A stretch of DNA of 18,990 nucleotides from an uncultured Bacteroidota bacterium. GTDB lineage: Bacteria; Bacteroidota; Bacteroidia; Flavobacteriales; Flavobacteriaceae. The DNA lies in NCBI GenBank assembly GCA_902517365.1, contig CABYCA010000013.1, forward strand, positions 1 through 18,990, written 5' to 3'. The position numbers were made by a program, and so were the translations under genes. Below the pieces are notes generated by a model. That model ran no database searches, was not told the DNA's origin, and saw only the letters and a program-made list of their open reading frames with translations. This document shows positions 1 to 7,362 of the stretch, one piece after another (the stretch's first letter is position 1; every line of letters starts with the position of its first letter).

Positions 1-1344
1 TTCTCTAAATTTAAAATTATCTAATGAGATCATTAATTGATTCTTAAAACTTATAACCTCATTTAAAACCTCTTGATCAGATATGTCTGTTGAGTTAGAT
101 TTTGGGATATTTCCATCATAATATTTATCTATTAATGATAAGACTCTGTTTGTAAAGTTTCCATAAATAGATACTAATTCACTATTATTTCTTGTCTGAA
201 ACTCTTTCCAGGTAAAGTCATTATCCTTTGTCTCAGGACAGGTAGCTGTTAAAACATATCTTAAAACATCTTGCATATCTGGAAACTCTACTAAATATTC
301 ATGTAACCAAACTGCCCAGTTTTTTGATGTAGATATCTTATCTCCTTCTAGATTAAGAAATTCATTAGCTGGAACATTTTTAGGCAAAATAAAATCCCCA
401 AACATTTTTAACATAATTGGAAATATTATACAGTGAAAGACGATATTATCTTTACCTATAAAATGAATTAGATTTGAATCAGGATTTTTCCAATAATGTT
501 CCCAATCTTTGTTATTTTTCAGTGCCCATTCCTTGGTAGATGATATATAGCCAATAGGTGCTTCAAACCAAACATATAGAACTTTACCATCATCACCATC
601 AACCTGAATTGGAATACCCCAGTCTAAATCTCTAGTTACAGCTCTTGGCTTGAGTCCATTATCTAGCCATGATTTAACTTGTCCGATAACATTAGCTTTC
701 CAAATGTCTTTATTATCTAAAGTGATCCATCTTCTTAAGAAATCTTCAAACTCATTTAGCTTTATATAATAGTGTTTTGTATTTCTTAAAATAGGTATAG
801 AATCAGAGATTGTAGATTTAGGATTCTTCAACTCTTCCGGACTTAATGCTGAACCACATTTCTCACATTGGTCACCATAAGCTCCTTCTGAATCACACAC
901 AGGACAATTTCCCGTAATATATCTATCAGCCAAAAATTGATTTTCATTTACATCAAAAAATTGCTCAGACTCTATTAATGAAAACAAACTCTTTTCTTTT
1001 AATAAATTAAATAAATCTATTGATGTTTCATGATGAATTTCTTTTGACGTCCTTGAATAATTATCAAATGAAATACCAAATTCTTGGAAAGATGATTTAA
1101 TCATTTCATCATATTTATCAATTAATTCTTTTGGACTTATGGATGCTTTTTTTGAAGCTAAAGATATTGCAACACCATGCTCATCACTTCCACAAATAAA
1201 TGCAACATCATTTTCAGTCAGTCTCTTATATCTTGCAAAGATATCAGCAGGTATATAAACACCTGCTAAATGTCCAATATGTATAGGTCCATTTGCATAT
1301 GGTAAAGCAGCAGTAATTGTAAAAGTTTCTTTGCTATTTTTCAT
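1..1344 (-). CDS. metG: methionyl-tRNA synthetase, N-terminal 448 residues (3' end outside window)
   Basis: Class I aminoacyl-tRNA synthetase that charges tRNA-Met with methionine in the cytoplasm. The start codon is ATG at 1344-1342 and the frame is open to the window edge, so 448 residues are visible of the roughly 550-690 usual for the family. The N-terminus reads [20 protein letters not shown], with the HIGH signature at residues 22-25. A zinc knuckle follows as CPVC (147-150) and CEKC (160-163). The KMSKS loop appears as KISTS at about residues 336-340, followed by [11 protein letters not shown], the variant common in Bacteroidota and archaeal-type MetRS. The anticodon-binding domain has begun, but any C-terminal EMAP-like domain lies outside. 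The gene diverges from dnaE across 72 bp in which I see no clear promoter. The assignment is secure. Confidence 0.97.
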   Translation of the reverse strand, partial: MKNSKETFTITAALPYANGPIHIGHLAGVYIPADIFARYKRLTENDVAFICGSDEHGVAISLASKKASISPKELIDKYDEMIKSSFQEFGISFDNYSRTSKEIHHETSIDLFNLLKEKSLFSLIESEQFFDVNENQFLADRYITGNCPVCDSEGAYGDQCEKCGSALSPEELKNPKSTISDSIPILRNTKHYYIKLNEFEDFLRRWITLDNKDIWKANVIGQVKSWLDNGLKPRAVTRDLDWGIPIQVDGDDGKVLYVWFEAPIGYISSTKEWALKNNKDWEHYWKNPDSNLIHFIGKDNIVFHCIIFPIMLKMFGDFILPKNVPANEFLNLEGDKISTSKNWAVWLHEYLVEFPDMQDVLRYVLTATCPETKDNDFTWKEFQTRNNSELVSIYGNFTNRVLSLIDKYYDGNIPKSNSTDISDQEVLNEVISFKNQLMISLDNFKFRE

Positions 1345-1416
1345 TAAAAACTATTAATAACTATTCAAAACCAATCCAAGATAAAATATTAAATTAGTAA
1401 TTGAAACTATTCCTAA

Positions 1417-4400
1417 ATGTTTTTAATTTTTGATACTGAAACAACCGGTTTACCAAAAAAATGGGGTGCTCCATTAACTGATTTTGAGAACTGGCCAAGA
1501 GCAATTCAAGTTGCATGGCAGGTTCACGATTTGTCGGGAAAATGTATTTCTAATCAAAGTTATATTGTTTATCCTGATGGATTCTCAATTCCATATGACT
1601 CAGAGAAAATTCATGGAATTTCAACACAACTAGGAAAAAAGATTGGAGTAGAAATTAGCTTTGTCCTAGATAAATTTCATGAAGACTTAAAAAGATCAAA
1701 ATTTATATGTGGTCATAACTTAAACTTTGATGAAAAAATTCTGGGATCTGAATACTTAAGATCTACAGGAGCTAATCCTCTTCAAGACTTTCCAAAAATT
1801 GACACATGTACTGAAGAAACAGCTGGAATATGTATGCTAACTGGTGGACGAGGGAGGAAGTTTAAGTTACCTACCCTTATGGAACTATATAAACATCTTT
1901 TTAATGAAAAATTTGAGTCTGCTCATAATGCATCTGCTGATGTTGAAGCAACAGCATTATGTTTATTCAAATTATTAAAAGAGAAAAAAATTCATCCAAG
2001 TTCTCTTGTAAATAATAATGAAATTTTAGATGAGTTAACCAAGCTTGATCTCTCAAAAGTAATCATTCCAGATATTAATCATATTGACTTATTTGATGAG
2101 TCTAGAAAATTAAAAATAGATCAAAATGTTGAAAAGAATGAAGTAGATGTAAAAGCTGAAATAAATAAACAGGAATTTAAATTTGGTCATCTTCATTCAT
2201 ATACTCAATTTTCAGTACTTCAATCAACCTCCAAAATATTAGATTTATTAAAATACTCAATTGAGTACTCTCATGATGCAATTGCAATTACAGACAAATC
2301 AAACCTGATGGGTGCTTTTCATTTTATCAAAACGCTAAAAAACTATAATGAGAATCTGAGTGATGGACAAAAATATATTAAGCCAATAATTGGCTGTGAA
2401 TTCAACATTTGTGATAATCATCTTGATAAATCCAATAGAGATGATGGTTATCAAATGATTTTTTTAGCTAAAAATAAGAATGGTTTTAGAAACTTGTCAA
2501 AGCTAAGTTCTATAGCAAATATTGATGGATTTTATTACTTACCTAGAATTGATAAAAAAATACTTGAAAAATATTCTGAGGATATTATAGTACTATCGGG
2601 TGGATTAAGAGGAGAGATATCATCTAAAATTCTAAACCAAGGAGAAGAAAAAGCAGAAGAGTCATTAAGTTGGTGGAAGGATACATTTGGATCAGATTTT
2701 TATCTAGAGATTCAAAGACATAATCAAGAGAATGAAGATTATATAATACCAATTATTAAAGAGTTTAGCTCCAAATACAACATAAAGATTATAGCTACTA
2801 ATAATACTTTTTACACCACAAAGACAGAGGCCAATGCTCATGATATTTTACTATGTGTTAGAGATGGCGAAAAGCAGTCAGTGCCAATTGGAAAAGGAAG
2901 AGGTTTCAGATACGGATTACCTAATGAGGAATATTGGTATAAGTCTAAAGATGAAATGTTTGAATTATTCAAAGATATCCCTCATAGCATCTATAATATA
3001 TCAGAGATAATAGATAAAGTTGACACTTTTGAACTAGCAAGGGAAGTACTGTTACCAGACTTTAAAATTCCCAAAAAATTTATTCAAAATAATGACTTTG
3101 ATAACCAGAAAGGTCAAAATCTTTATTTGAGACATTTAACTCTCGAGGGAATTAAATCAAAATATAAAGAAATAGATAAAGATCTAGAGGAAAGAATTGA
3201 TTTTGAACTAGATGTAATCTCTAAAACAGGTTATCCAGGATATTTTTTAATTGTTCAAGACTTTATTAGCGCTGCACGAGAGATGGGAGTATCTGTTGGA
3301 CCAGGAAGAGGATCAGCAGCTGGTTCTGTTGTTGCATATGCTCTTGGTATAACGAGTATTGACCCAATAAAGTATAACCTCCTTTTTGAGAGATTTTTAA
3401 ATCCTGATAGAGTTAGCTTGCCTGATATTGATATTGATTTCGATGATGAAGGAAGAAATAAAGTAATAGAATATGTTGTCAATAAATATGGTTCTCAACA
3501 AGTTGCTCAGATAATAACATATGGTAAGATGGCTGCTAAGTCATCAATTAGAGATACAGGAAGAGTACTTGATCTATCATTATCTGAGGTAGATAGGATC
3601 TCTAAGCTAGTTCCAAATATGAAGTTAGGTGAGATTTTTTCAAAAAACGAAGCTGAATTAAAGTCTGAGCTTAGAACTGATGAGTTTAGCAGAGTTAGTG
3701 AATTAAAAAAATTATATAATTCCAAAGATTTATCTGCACAGACTCTAAAACAAGCAAGCCTTTTAGAGGGTTCTTTAAGGAATACTGGGATTCATGCATG
3801 TGGAGTAATTATTACACCAAGTGATATTTCAGAATTTGTGCCAATTACTAAAGCGAAAGATTCAGATTTTTTTGTTACTCAATTTGATAATTCAGTAGTT
3901 GAAGATGCAGGACTACTTAAAATGGATTTCTTAGGTTTAAAGACACTAACCATTATCAAAGATACTGTTAAGCTTATAAAATATAAGTATGATAAACAGC
4001 TATATCCAGAAGATTTTCCTTTAGATGATAAAAAAACATATGAACTCTTTCAAAGAGGTGAGACAGTTGGAATTTTTCAATATGAATCACTAGGTATGCA
4101 AAAGTATTTAAAAGACTTGAAACCATCTAACTTTAATGATTTAATAGCTATGAATGCTCTTTACAGGCCTGGTCCGCTAGAGTATATTCCATCATTTATA
4201 TCCAGAAAAAATGGCTTTGAAGCAATCGCATATGATATACCAGAGATGGAGGAATTTTTAAATGAAACCTATGGAATCACTGTTTATCAAGAGCAGGTTA
4301 TGTCACTTTCTCAAAAAATATCAGGTTTCTCAAAAGGTGAAGCTGACTTATTAAGGAAAGCTATGGGAAAAAAAATATTTTCTTTAATTGAAAAATTGAA

Positions 4401-5736
4401 GCCAAAATTTATGACAGGTGGACAAGAGAATGGTCATAGTATTGAAATACTTGAAAAAATATGGAAAGACTGGGAGGCATTTGCATCTTATGCATTTAAT
4501 AAGTCACATTCAACATGTTACGCATTAATAGGATACCAAACAGCTTATCTAAAAGCCAATTATCCTTCTGAATATATGGCCGCTGTTCTATCAAATAATA
4601 TGAATGATATAAAACAAGTCACTTTTTTCATGGAAGAATGTAAAAGAATGGGAGTTAGAGTATTAGGTCCTGATATAAACGAATCATTCTATAAATTTAA
4701 TGTTAATCAAGATAGGGCAATTAGGTTTGGGATGGGAGCTATTAAAGGTGTAGGTAAAGGCGCGGTTGAAACTATTGTTCAAAATAGAAAAGATGGATCA
4801 TATAAAGATATATACGATTTTGCTAAGAGGATTGACCTTAGGCTAGCAAATAAAAAAACTTTTGAAAATCTTGTATTAGCAGGTGGTTTGGACTCATTTA
4901 ATAATAAAAGAGCACAATATTTCCATATGGATAATGATGGTTTAACTTTTCTAGAAAAAGCTATTAAGCATGGAGCAAAGCATCAAGAATTAATAAATTC
5001 ATCTCAGATAAGTATGTTTGAGTATGACGCAATTGACAGTAAAAACGATTTGACAATTCCTGATTGTGATGAGTGGATCAATTTAGAAAGACTAAAAAAA
5101 GAAAGAGAAGTTGTAGGGATATATATATCTGCACATCCTCTAGATGAATATATAAGAGAAATAAATAATTTTACTTCAACTGGGCTCTCCTCTTTAAATA
5201 ATTTAAACCATATAATAAATAAAGATCTGTATGTAGGTGGGATTATTAATGAAGTTGAACATCTAGTATCAAAAACAGGAAATGGATTTGCTGTTTTCTC
5301 ATTTGAAGACTTTAATGATCAATATCAATTTAGAATTTTTGGAGACGATTATTTGAAATATAAGCACCTGTTAATTGAAAATAAGATATTAAGGCTTAGA
5401 ATTTCAATTAGAGAGGGATGGGTTAATAGAGAAACAGGGAGAGTAGGTGATCCAAGGATTCAATTTTTAAATATTGAATTATTAGAGGGGATTATTGACT
5501 CAAGTTCTAAAAAAATTACTCTAGAAATTAACTCTAATTCATTAAATGAAGAGGAAATACAAAAATTAAAAAAAACATTTTCAAAACACAAGGGATCTAA
5601 ACCTGTATATTTTAATATTCATGATCCAAAAAATCAATTTAAATTAAATATGATATCCGAGCATACAAAGGTGTCTATAACTAAAGATCTTCTTATATCC
5701 CTTGAAAAAAACGAATTTAACTATAAACTTAATTAA
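1417..5736 (+). CDS. dnaE: DNA polymerase III alpha subunit with N-terminal DnaQ-like exonuclease domain
   Basis: Replicative polymerase catalytic subunit of 1439 residues, longer than the E. coli type (about 1160) because a proofreading domain is fused at the N-terminus, as in many Flavobacteriia. The exonuclease domain (about 1-190) shows DEDDh residues D6 and E8 (FDTET), D105 (NFDEKI), H170 and D175 (SAHNASADVEAT). A PHP domain starts at about 255 with H258-L259-H260. Where metal-binding PHP domains have TDH this one has TDK (K294), so it may not bind metal. Polymerase residues are D670 and D672 (PDIDIDF) and D837 (KMDFLGLKTL), with the VGPGRGSAAGS loop just before. A helix-hairpin-helix (IKGVGKGA) and an OB fold (YVGGIINEVEHL) follow. 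The start ATG places the exonuclease strand at residue 2. It ends 8 bp before a convergent lipoprotein gene. Confidence 0.97.
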   Translation: MFLIFDTETTGLPKKWGAPLTDFENWPRAIQVAWQVHDLSGKCISNQSYIVYPDGFSIPYDSEKIHGISTQLGKKIGVEISFVLDKFHEDLKRSKFICGHNLNFDEKILGSEYLRSTGANPLQDFPKIDTCTEETAGICMLTGGRGRKFKLPTLMELYKHLFNEKFESAHNASADVEATALCLFKLLKEKKIHPSSLVNNNEILDELTKLDLSKVIIPDINHIDLFDESRKLKIDQNVEKNEVDVKAEINKQEFKFGHLHSYTQFSVLQSTSKILDLLKYSIEYSHDAIAITDKSNLMGAFHFIKTLKNYNENLSDGQKYIKPIIGCEFNICDNHLDKSNRDDGYQMIFLAKNKNGFRNLSKLSSIANIDGFYYLPRIDKKILEKYSEDIIVLSGGLRGEISSKILNQGEEKAEESLSWWKDTFGSDFYLEIQRHNQENEDYIIPIIKEFSSKYNIKIIATNNTFYTTKTEANAHDILLCVRDGEKQSVPIGKGRGFRYGLPNEEYWYKSKDEMFELFKDIPHSIYNISEIIDKVDTFELAREVLLPDFKIPKKFIQNNDFDNQKGQNLYLRHLTLEGIKSKYKEIDKDLEERIDFELDVISKTGYPGYFLIVQDFISAAREMGVSVGPGRGSAAGSVVAYALGITSIDPIKYNLLFERFLNPDRVSLPDIDIDFDDEGRNKVIEYVVNKYGSQQVAQIITYGKMAAKSSIRDTGRVLDLSLSEVDRISKLVPNMKLGEIFSKNEAELKSELRTDEFSRVSELKKLYNSKDLSAQTLKQASLLEGSLRNTGIHACGVIITPSDISEFVPITKAKDSDFFVTQFDNSVVEDAGLLKMDFLGLKTLTIIKDTVKLIKYKYDKQLYPEDFPLDDKKTYELFQRGETVGIFQYESLGMQKYLKDLKPSNFNDLIAMNALYRPGPLEYIPSFISRKNGFEAIAYDIPEMEEFLNETYGITVYQEQVMSLSQKISGFSKGEADLLRKAMGKKIFSLIEKLKPKFMTGGQENGHSIEILEKIWKDWEAFASYAFNKSHSTCYALIGYQTAYLKANYPSEYMAAVLSNNMNDIKQVTFFMEECKRMGVRVLGPDINESFYKFNVNQDRAIRFGMGAIKGVGKGAVETIVQNRKDGSYKDIYDFAKRIDLRLANKKTFENLVLAGGLDSFNNKRAQYFHMDNDGLTFLEKAIKHGAKHQELINSSQISMFEYDAIDSKNDLTIPDCDEWINLERLKKEREVVGIYISAHPLDEYIREINNFTSTGLSSLNNLNHIINKDLYVGGIINEVEHLVSKTGNGFAVFSFEDFNDQYQFRIFGDDYLKYKHLLIENKILRLRISIREGWVNRETGRVGDPRIQFLNIELLEGIIDSSSKKITLEINSNSLNEEEIQKLKKTFSKHKGSKPVYFNIHDPKNQFKLNMISEHTKVSITKDLLISLEKNEFNYKLN

Positions 5737-5743
5737 GATTATT

Positions 5744-6019
5744 CTAGCATCCACTAAAAAGGCCCCTTAAGCTAGGATCATCATTAATTTTTACTCTAGC
5801 ATCCTCATTATTTTCAAAATTTGCAGTTAGCACATCTATACTACACTGACAGTAAGAATCAGATTCATCTATGTTCATTTCTAAAATATCCATTGTGTAT
5901 GTTATACACTCTTTGTAGGTAAGATCCTTTTCTTCTTCTGTCCACTTTAAAGTTTCAACTTGCTTTGTATTACATGAAAAAATGATTAAAAGTAAAATTG
6001 AGGTATAAACTGTTTTCAT
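5744..6019 (-). CDS. small cysteine-rich lipoprotein, function unknown
   Basis: A 91-residue protein with a lipoprotein signal: MKTVY, a hydrophobic stretch, and lipobox FSC with C16 as the predicted lipidated cysteine. The mature part is short, acidic and carries further cysteines, including a YCQC pair and a C-terminal GC. The pattern of W-EEE near the N-terminus, a mid-protein cysteine, YCxC and a hydrophobic tail is reminiscent of small Bacteroidota lipoproteins with a YCxCM-type motif that have no assigned function; this is recollection, not a search result. It converges on dnaE with 7 bp between stop codons and diverges from trxA. The 10-mer TCTAGCATCC occurs twice (5743-5752 and 5801-5810), probably by chance of codon use. 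No function can be given. Confidence 0.75.
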   Translation of the reverse strand: MKTVYTSILLLIIFSCNTKQVETLKWTEEEKDLTYKECITYTMDILEMNIDESDSYCQCSIDVLTANFENNEDARVKINDDPSLRGLFSGC

Positions 6020-6079
6020 AATTCAAAAATAAATTATTTTTTTATTAAATAAATAATCAAAGTTGAGGTAAAATTATAT

Positions 6080-6087
6080 TAAATTTG
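6080..6087 (+). promoter_or_regulatory. Bacteroidota -7 element for trxA
   Basis: TAAATTTG matches the Bacteroidota -7 consensus TAnnTTTG at all fixed positions and lies 19 bp before the trxA start codon. A matching -33 TTTG at the normal spacing is not clear. Confidence 0.55.
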
Positions 6088-6106
6088 AGCCATTAAAATA
6101 AATAAT

Positions 6107-6424
6107 ATGGCATTAGAATTAAACGATTCAATTTTTGAAGAAAAAGTACTAAAATCTAACAAGCCTGTCCTTGTTGATTTTTGGGCAGAATGGTGCGGGC
6201 CATGTAGGATGGTTGGTCCAATTATTGAAGAGCTTAGTAAAGACTTTGAGGGTAAAGCAGTAGTTGGTAAAATTGATGTTGATGCAAACCAAGAGTTTGC
6301 TGCTAAGTATGGAGTTAGGAATATACCAACTGTTTTATTATTTAAGGATGGAGAACTAGTATCCAGGCAAGTAGGTGTAGCTCCAAAAAAAACATATGAG
6401 GATGCAATTAATGCAGCTTTATAA
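6107..6424 (+). CDS. trxA: thioredoxin
   Basis: Classical thioredoxin of 105 residues, the normal length for the family. It reduces disulfides in cytoplasmic proteins such as ribonucleotide reductase and peroxiredoxins, and is itself reduced by thioredoxin reductase. The active site is WCGPC with redox cysteines C30 and C33, preceded by VLVDFWAEW. The cis-proline is P74 in NIPTVLLF. The buried aspartate is D24, and DVDANQEFAAKYGVRNIPT matches the family core. The start ATG follows an AT-rich leader with a TAnnTTTG promoter element 19 bp upstream. It stands alone: tRNA-Asp follows after 30 bp with its own promoter, and a divergent lipoprotein gene precedes it. Confidence 0.98.
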   Translation: MALELNDSIFEEKVLKSNKPVLVDFWAEWCGPCRMVGPIIEELSKDFEGKAVVGKIDVDANQEFAAKYGVRNIPTVLLFKDGELVSRQVGVAPKKTYEDAINAAL

Positions 6425-6435
6425 TACAAAATAAT

Positions 6436-6443
6436 TATATTTG
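6436..6443 (+). promoter_or_regulatory. Bacteroidota -7 element for tRNA-Asp
   Basis: TATATTTG matches TAnnTTTG and lies 12 nt before the first base of tRNA-Asp. The same octamer stands 13 nt before tRNA-Phe on the other strand (13394-13387), which supports both as tRNA promoters. Confidence 0.65.
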
Positions 6444-6454
6444 CAACCGCTTTT

Positions 6455-6528
6455 GGTCTGGTAGTTCAGTTGGTTAGAATATCTGCCTGTCACGCAGGGG
6501 GTCGCGGGTTCGAGTCCCGTCCAGACCG
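6455..6528 (+). tRNA. tRNA-Asp (anticodon GTC)
   Basis: A complete 74-nt cloverleaf. The acceptor stem GGTCTGG pairs with CCAGACC and the discriminator is G6528. The D arm is GTTC/GAAT with loop AGTTGGTTA. The anticodon arm is TCTGC/GCAGG with loop CTGTCAC, giving anticodon GTC at 6489-6491. The variable loop is GGGTC and the T arm is GCGGG-TTCGAGT-CCCGT. The genome continues CCC after the discriminator, so the 3' CCA is not encoded. A promoter element lies just upstream and an intrinsic terminator just downstream, so this is a single-gene unit. A decayed relative seems to lie at 7260-7314. Confidence 0.98.
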
Positions 6529-6535
6529 CCCATAT

Positions 6536-6566
6536 AAACCCTTGATTTTCAAGGGTTTATTTTTTT
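6536..6566 (+). terminator. intrinsic terminator of tRNA-Asp
   Basis: Perfect 10-bp stem AAACCCTTGA (6536-6545) with TCAAGGGTTT (6549-6558), loop TTT, followed by A and seven T. It starts 7 nt after the tRNA. Confidence 0.9.
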
Positions 6567-6611
6567 ATAAAATCCACTTTTTTTTAATCGGTTTGAATCA
6601 TGCCACCCCAC

Positions 6612-6642
6612 AAAAAAAAGGGCTTTAAATATTAAAGCCCTT
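6612..6642 (-). terminator. intrinsic terminator of the YRGV gene
   Basis: Perfect 11-bp stem AAGGGCTTTAA (6618-6628) with TTAAAGCCCTT (6632-6642), loop ATA. The run of A at 6612-6619 gives a U tract on the minus strand, so it terminates the minus-strand gene ending at 6664, 21 bp away. On the plus strand the U tract is poor. Confidence 0.85.
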
Positions 6643-6663
6643 CTAATTAGAAATCATAATTTT

Positions 6664-6873
6664 TTAGATAGTAACTTCTACACCTCTATACAAGCCTTTT
6701 CTTTTAGAAGCTTGATTTTTTTCAAGTGAACCTTCATTAAACTTTACTCCCCTATATTTACCATTGGAAAGTTTTGAATCAGAAGATGAAATATCATTGT
6801 GATTATATTTAACACCTCTGTAAGTAAAATTTGATTTATTAGAATTCATATATTTCAGATTTATATTAAACAT
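6664..6873 (-). CDS. 69-residue protein with three YRGV motifs at 22-residue spacing (DUF4278-like)
   Basis: A small, basic, soluble-looking protein without signal or membrane segment. Three copies of YRGV start at Y18, Y40 and Y62, exactly 22 residues apart. Their contexts are FTYRGVKYN, GKYRGVKFN and GLYRGVEVT, joined by Ser/Asn/Lys-rich linkers. This periodicity and a strong terminator after the stop codon argue for a real gene. The YRGV/YRG motif recalls the DUF4278 family of short cyanobacterial proteins, including PirA, a PII-binding regulator of arginine synthesis; that link is from memory, and the function here is unknown. Translation may start at M1 (6873) or M9 (6849). M1 puts the pseudoknot leader 5 nt upstream. 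The gene sits beside tRNA-Asp, opposite to its neighbours, which suggests an acquired islet. Confidence 0.75.
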   Translation of the reverse strand: MFNINLKYMNSNKSNFTYRGVKYNHNDISSSDSKLSNGKYRGVKFNEGSLEKNQASKRKGLYRGVEVTI

Positions 6874-6941
6874 ATTGTAACGATTTTTTCGGATGCGTTC
6901 TCTCCACCCGCGACTCTATTATTAGTCCCAGTCCACACGGG
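6874..6941 (-). promoter_or_regulatory. GC-rich structured 5' leader of the YRGV gene, candidate pseudoknot regulatory RNA
   Basis: Read on the minus strand, this block is much richer in GC than its surroundings. Stem 1 is CGGGUG (6910-6905) with CAUCCG (6895-6890), including one G-U pair. Its 9-nt loop is GAGAG followed by AACG (6899-6896). AACG can pair with CGUU (6882-6879) across the A-rich linker AAAAAAU, which makes a textbook H-type pseudoknot with no inter-stem gap. The second helix ends 5 nt before the AUG, where it would block ribosome entry. A small hairpin GACU/AGUC (6927-6924 with 6915-6912) lies upstream. CCCG at 6941-6938 could instead pair with CGGG of stem 1, an exclusive alternative fold. 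The ligand, if any, is unknown. All folding was done by eye. Confidence 0.5.
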
Positions 6942-7126
6942 AATATTAATAAATTTACTAAAAATTTTATTAATTTGATAAAAAAGGCATATAAAATTTA
7001 ATAATATGATAATTAAATATATTTATTAATGCAGATTATTAAATAAAGTGTAAAATGATTTTTTAATCTTGAATTTTAGCTTTAAATATTAATTACACAT
7101 AACAATGTAAGAATTCCATAGATTTT

Positions 7127-7153
7127 GGGAGATGTTTACTGCATCTCCTTTTT
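7127..7153 (+). terminator. orphan intrinsic terminator
   Basis: GGAGATG (7128-7134) pairs with CATCTCC (7142-7148) around a 7-nt loop, followed by five T. No gene ends just upstream on the plus strand, so it closes an unseen short transcript or is a relic of a lost gene. Confidence 0.55.
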
Positions 7154-7201
7154 CTTATAAATTTAATTCATCAGTTTTATTAAATCGTTTATTTCCATTA
7201 T

Positions 7202-7219
7202 TGGGATAATTTAATCCCA
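7202..7219. repeat. short inverted repeat
   Basis: TGGGAT and ATCCCA, 6 bp each, around AATTTA. There is no T run beside it. It could be a protein-binding palindrome or chance. Confidence 0.3.
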
Positions 7220-7259
7220 TGGTAGGTATATTAAAAATAAACCAAAATTGCAAAATACT

Positions 7260-7314
7260 GGTCTTGGGGTGATCAAGAGCTTGTATTTCAATGGTTTAGT
7301 TCATGTCCAGACCG
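7260..7314 (+). pseudogene. decayed tRNA-Asp copy
   Basis: The 55-nt block begins GGTCTTGG and ends CCAGACCG, so both strands of the tRNA-Asp acceptor stem survive with one inserted T. The 11-mer GTCCAGACCGC at 7305-7315 is identical to 6519-6529 at the tRNA-Asp 3' end. A D-arm-like piece lies between (TTCAATGGTTTAG, compared with TTCAGTTGGTTAG). The anticodon and T arms are missing, so it cannot be a working tRNA. TTGCA lies about 10 nt upstream, as in the tRNA-Asp promoter region. A terminator starting with the same octamer AAACCCTT follows. Alternatives are an attachment-site duplication of the tRNA 3' end, or partial chance similarity. Confidence 0.5.
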
Positions 7315-7318
7315 CTTC

Positions 7319-7348
7319 GAAACCCTTATTACTGAGGTTTCCTTTTTT
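7319..7348 (+). terminator. intrinsic terminator after the tRNA-Asp relic
   Basis: GAAACC (7319-7324) pairs with GGTTTC (7336-7341) around an 11-nt loop, followed by C and six T. It stands 5 nt after the tRNA relic and 14 bp before the next gene. Confidence 0.65.
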
Positions 7349-7362
7349 ATTATATTGTAAAT

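Larger units (their letters stand above)
6942..7259. other. AT-rich gene-free stretch
   Basis: About 320 bp of very AT-rich sequence. No convincing protein gene is present; the longest short frame, from ATG 7132, gives only 25 residues. The stretch contains one terminator-like hairpin (7127-7153) and one short inverted repeat (7202-7219), described separately. Confidence 0.6.

Noticed and set aside
3255..3725. Minus-strand frames of about 70 residues inside dnaE
   Set aside because: They lie wholly within the conserved polymerase core, have no homology-like features, and are antisense by-products of codon use.
5743..5810. Direct repeat TCTAGCATCC twice near the dnaE stop
   Set aside because: Only 10 bp, one copy inside coding sequence and one at the stop codon; no terminal repeats or duplication structure around them.
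6580..6612. GGTTTGAATC...CCACCCCA looks like a tRNA T arm and 3' end
   Set aside because: The flanking bases do not pair as a T stem and no acceptor 5' strand is found upstream.
7132..7209. A 25-residue plus-strand frame starting inside the orphan terminator hairpin
   Set aside because: No promoter, no recognisable motif and no length beyond chance in AT-rich sequence; its start codon lies in the terminator stem.
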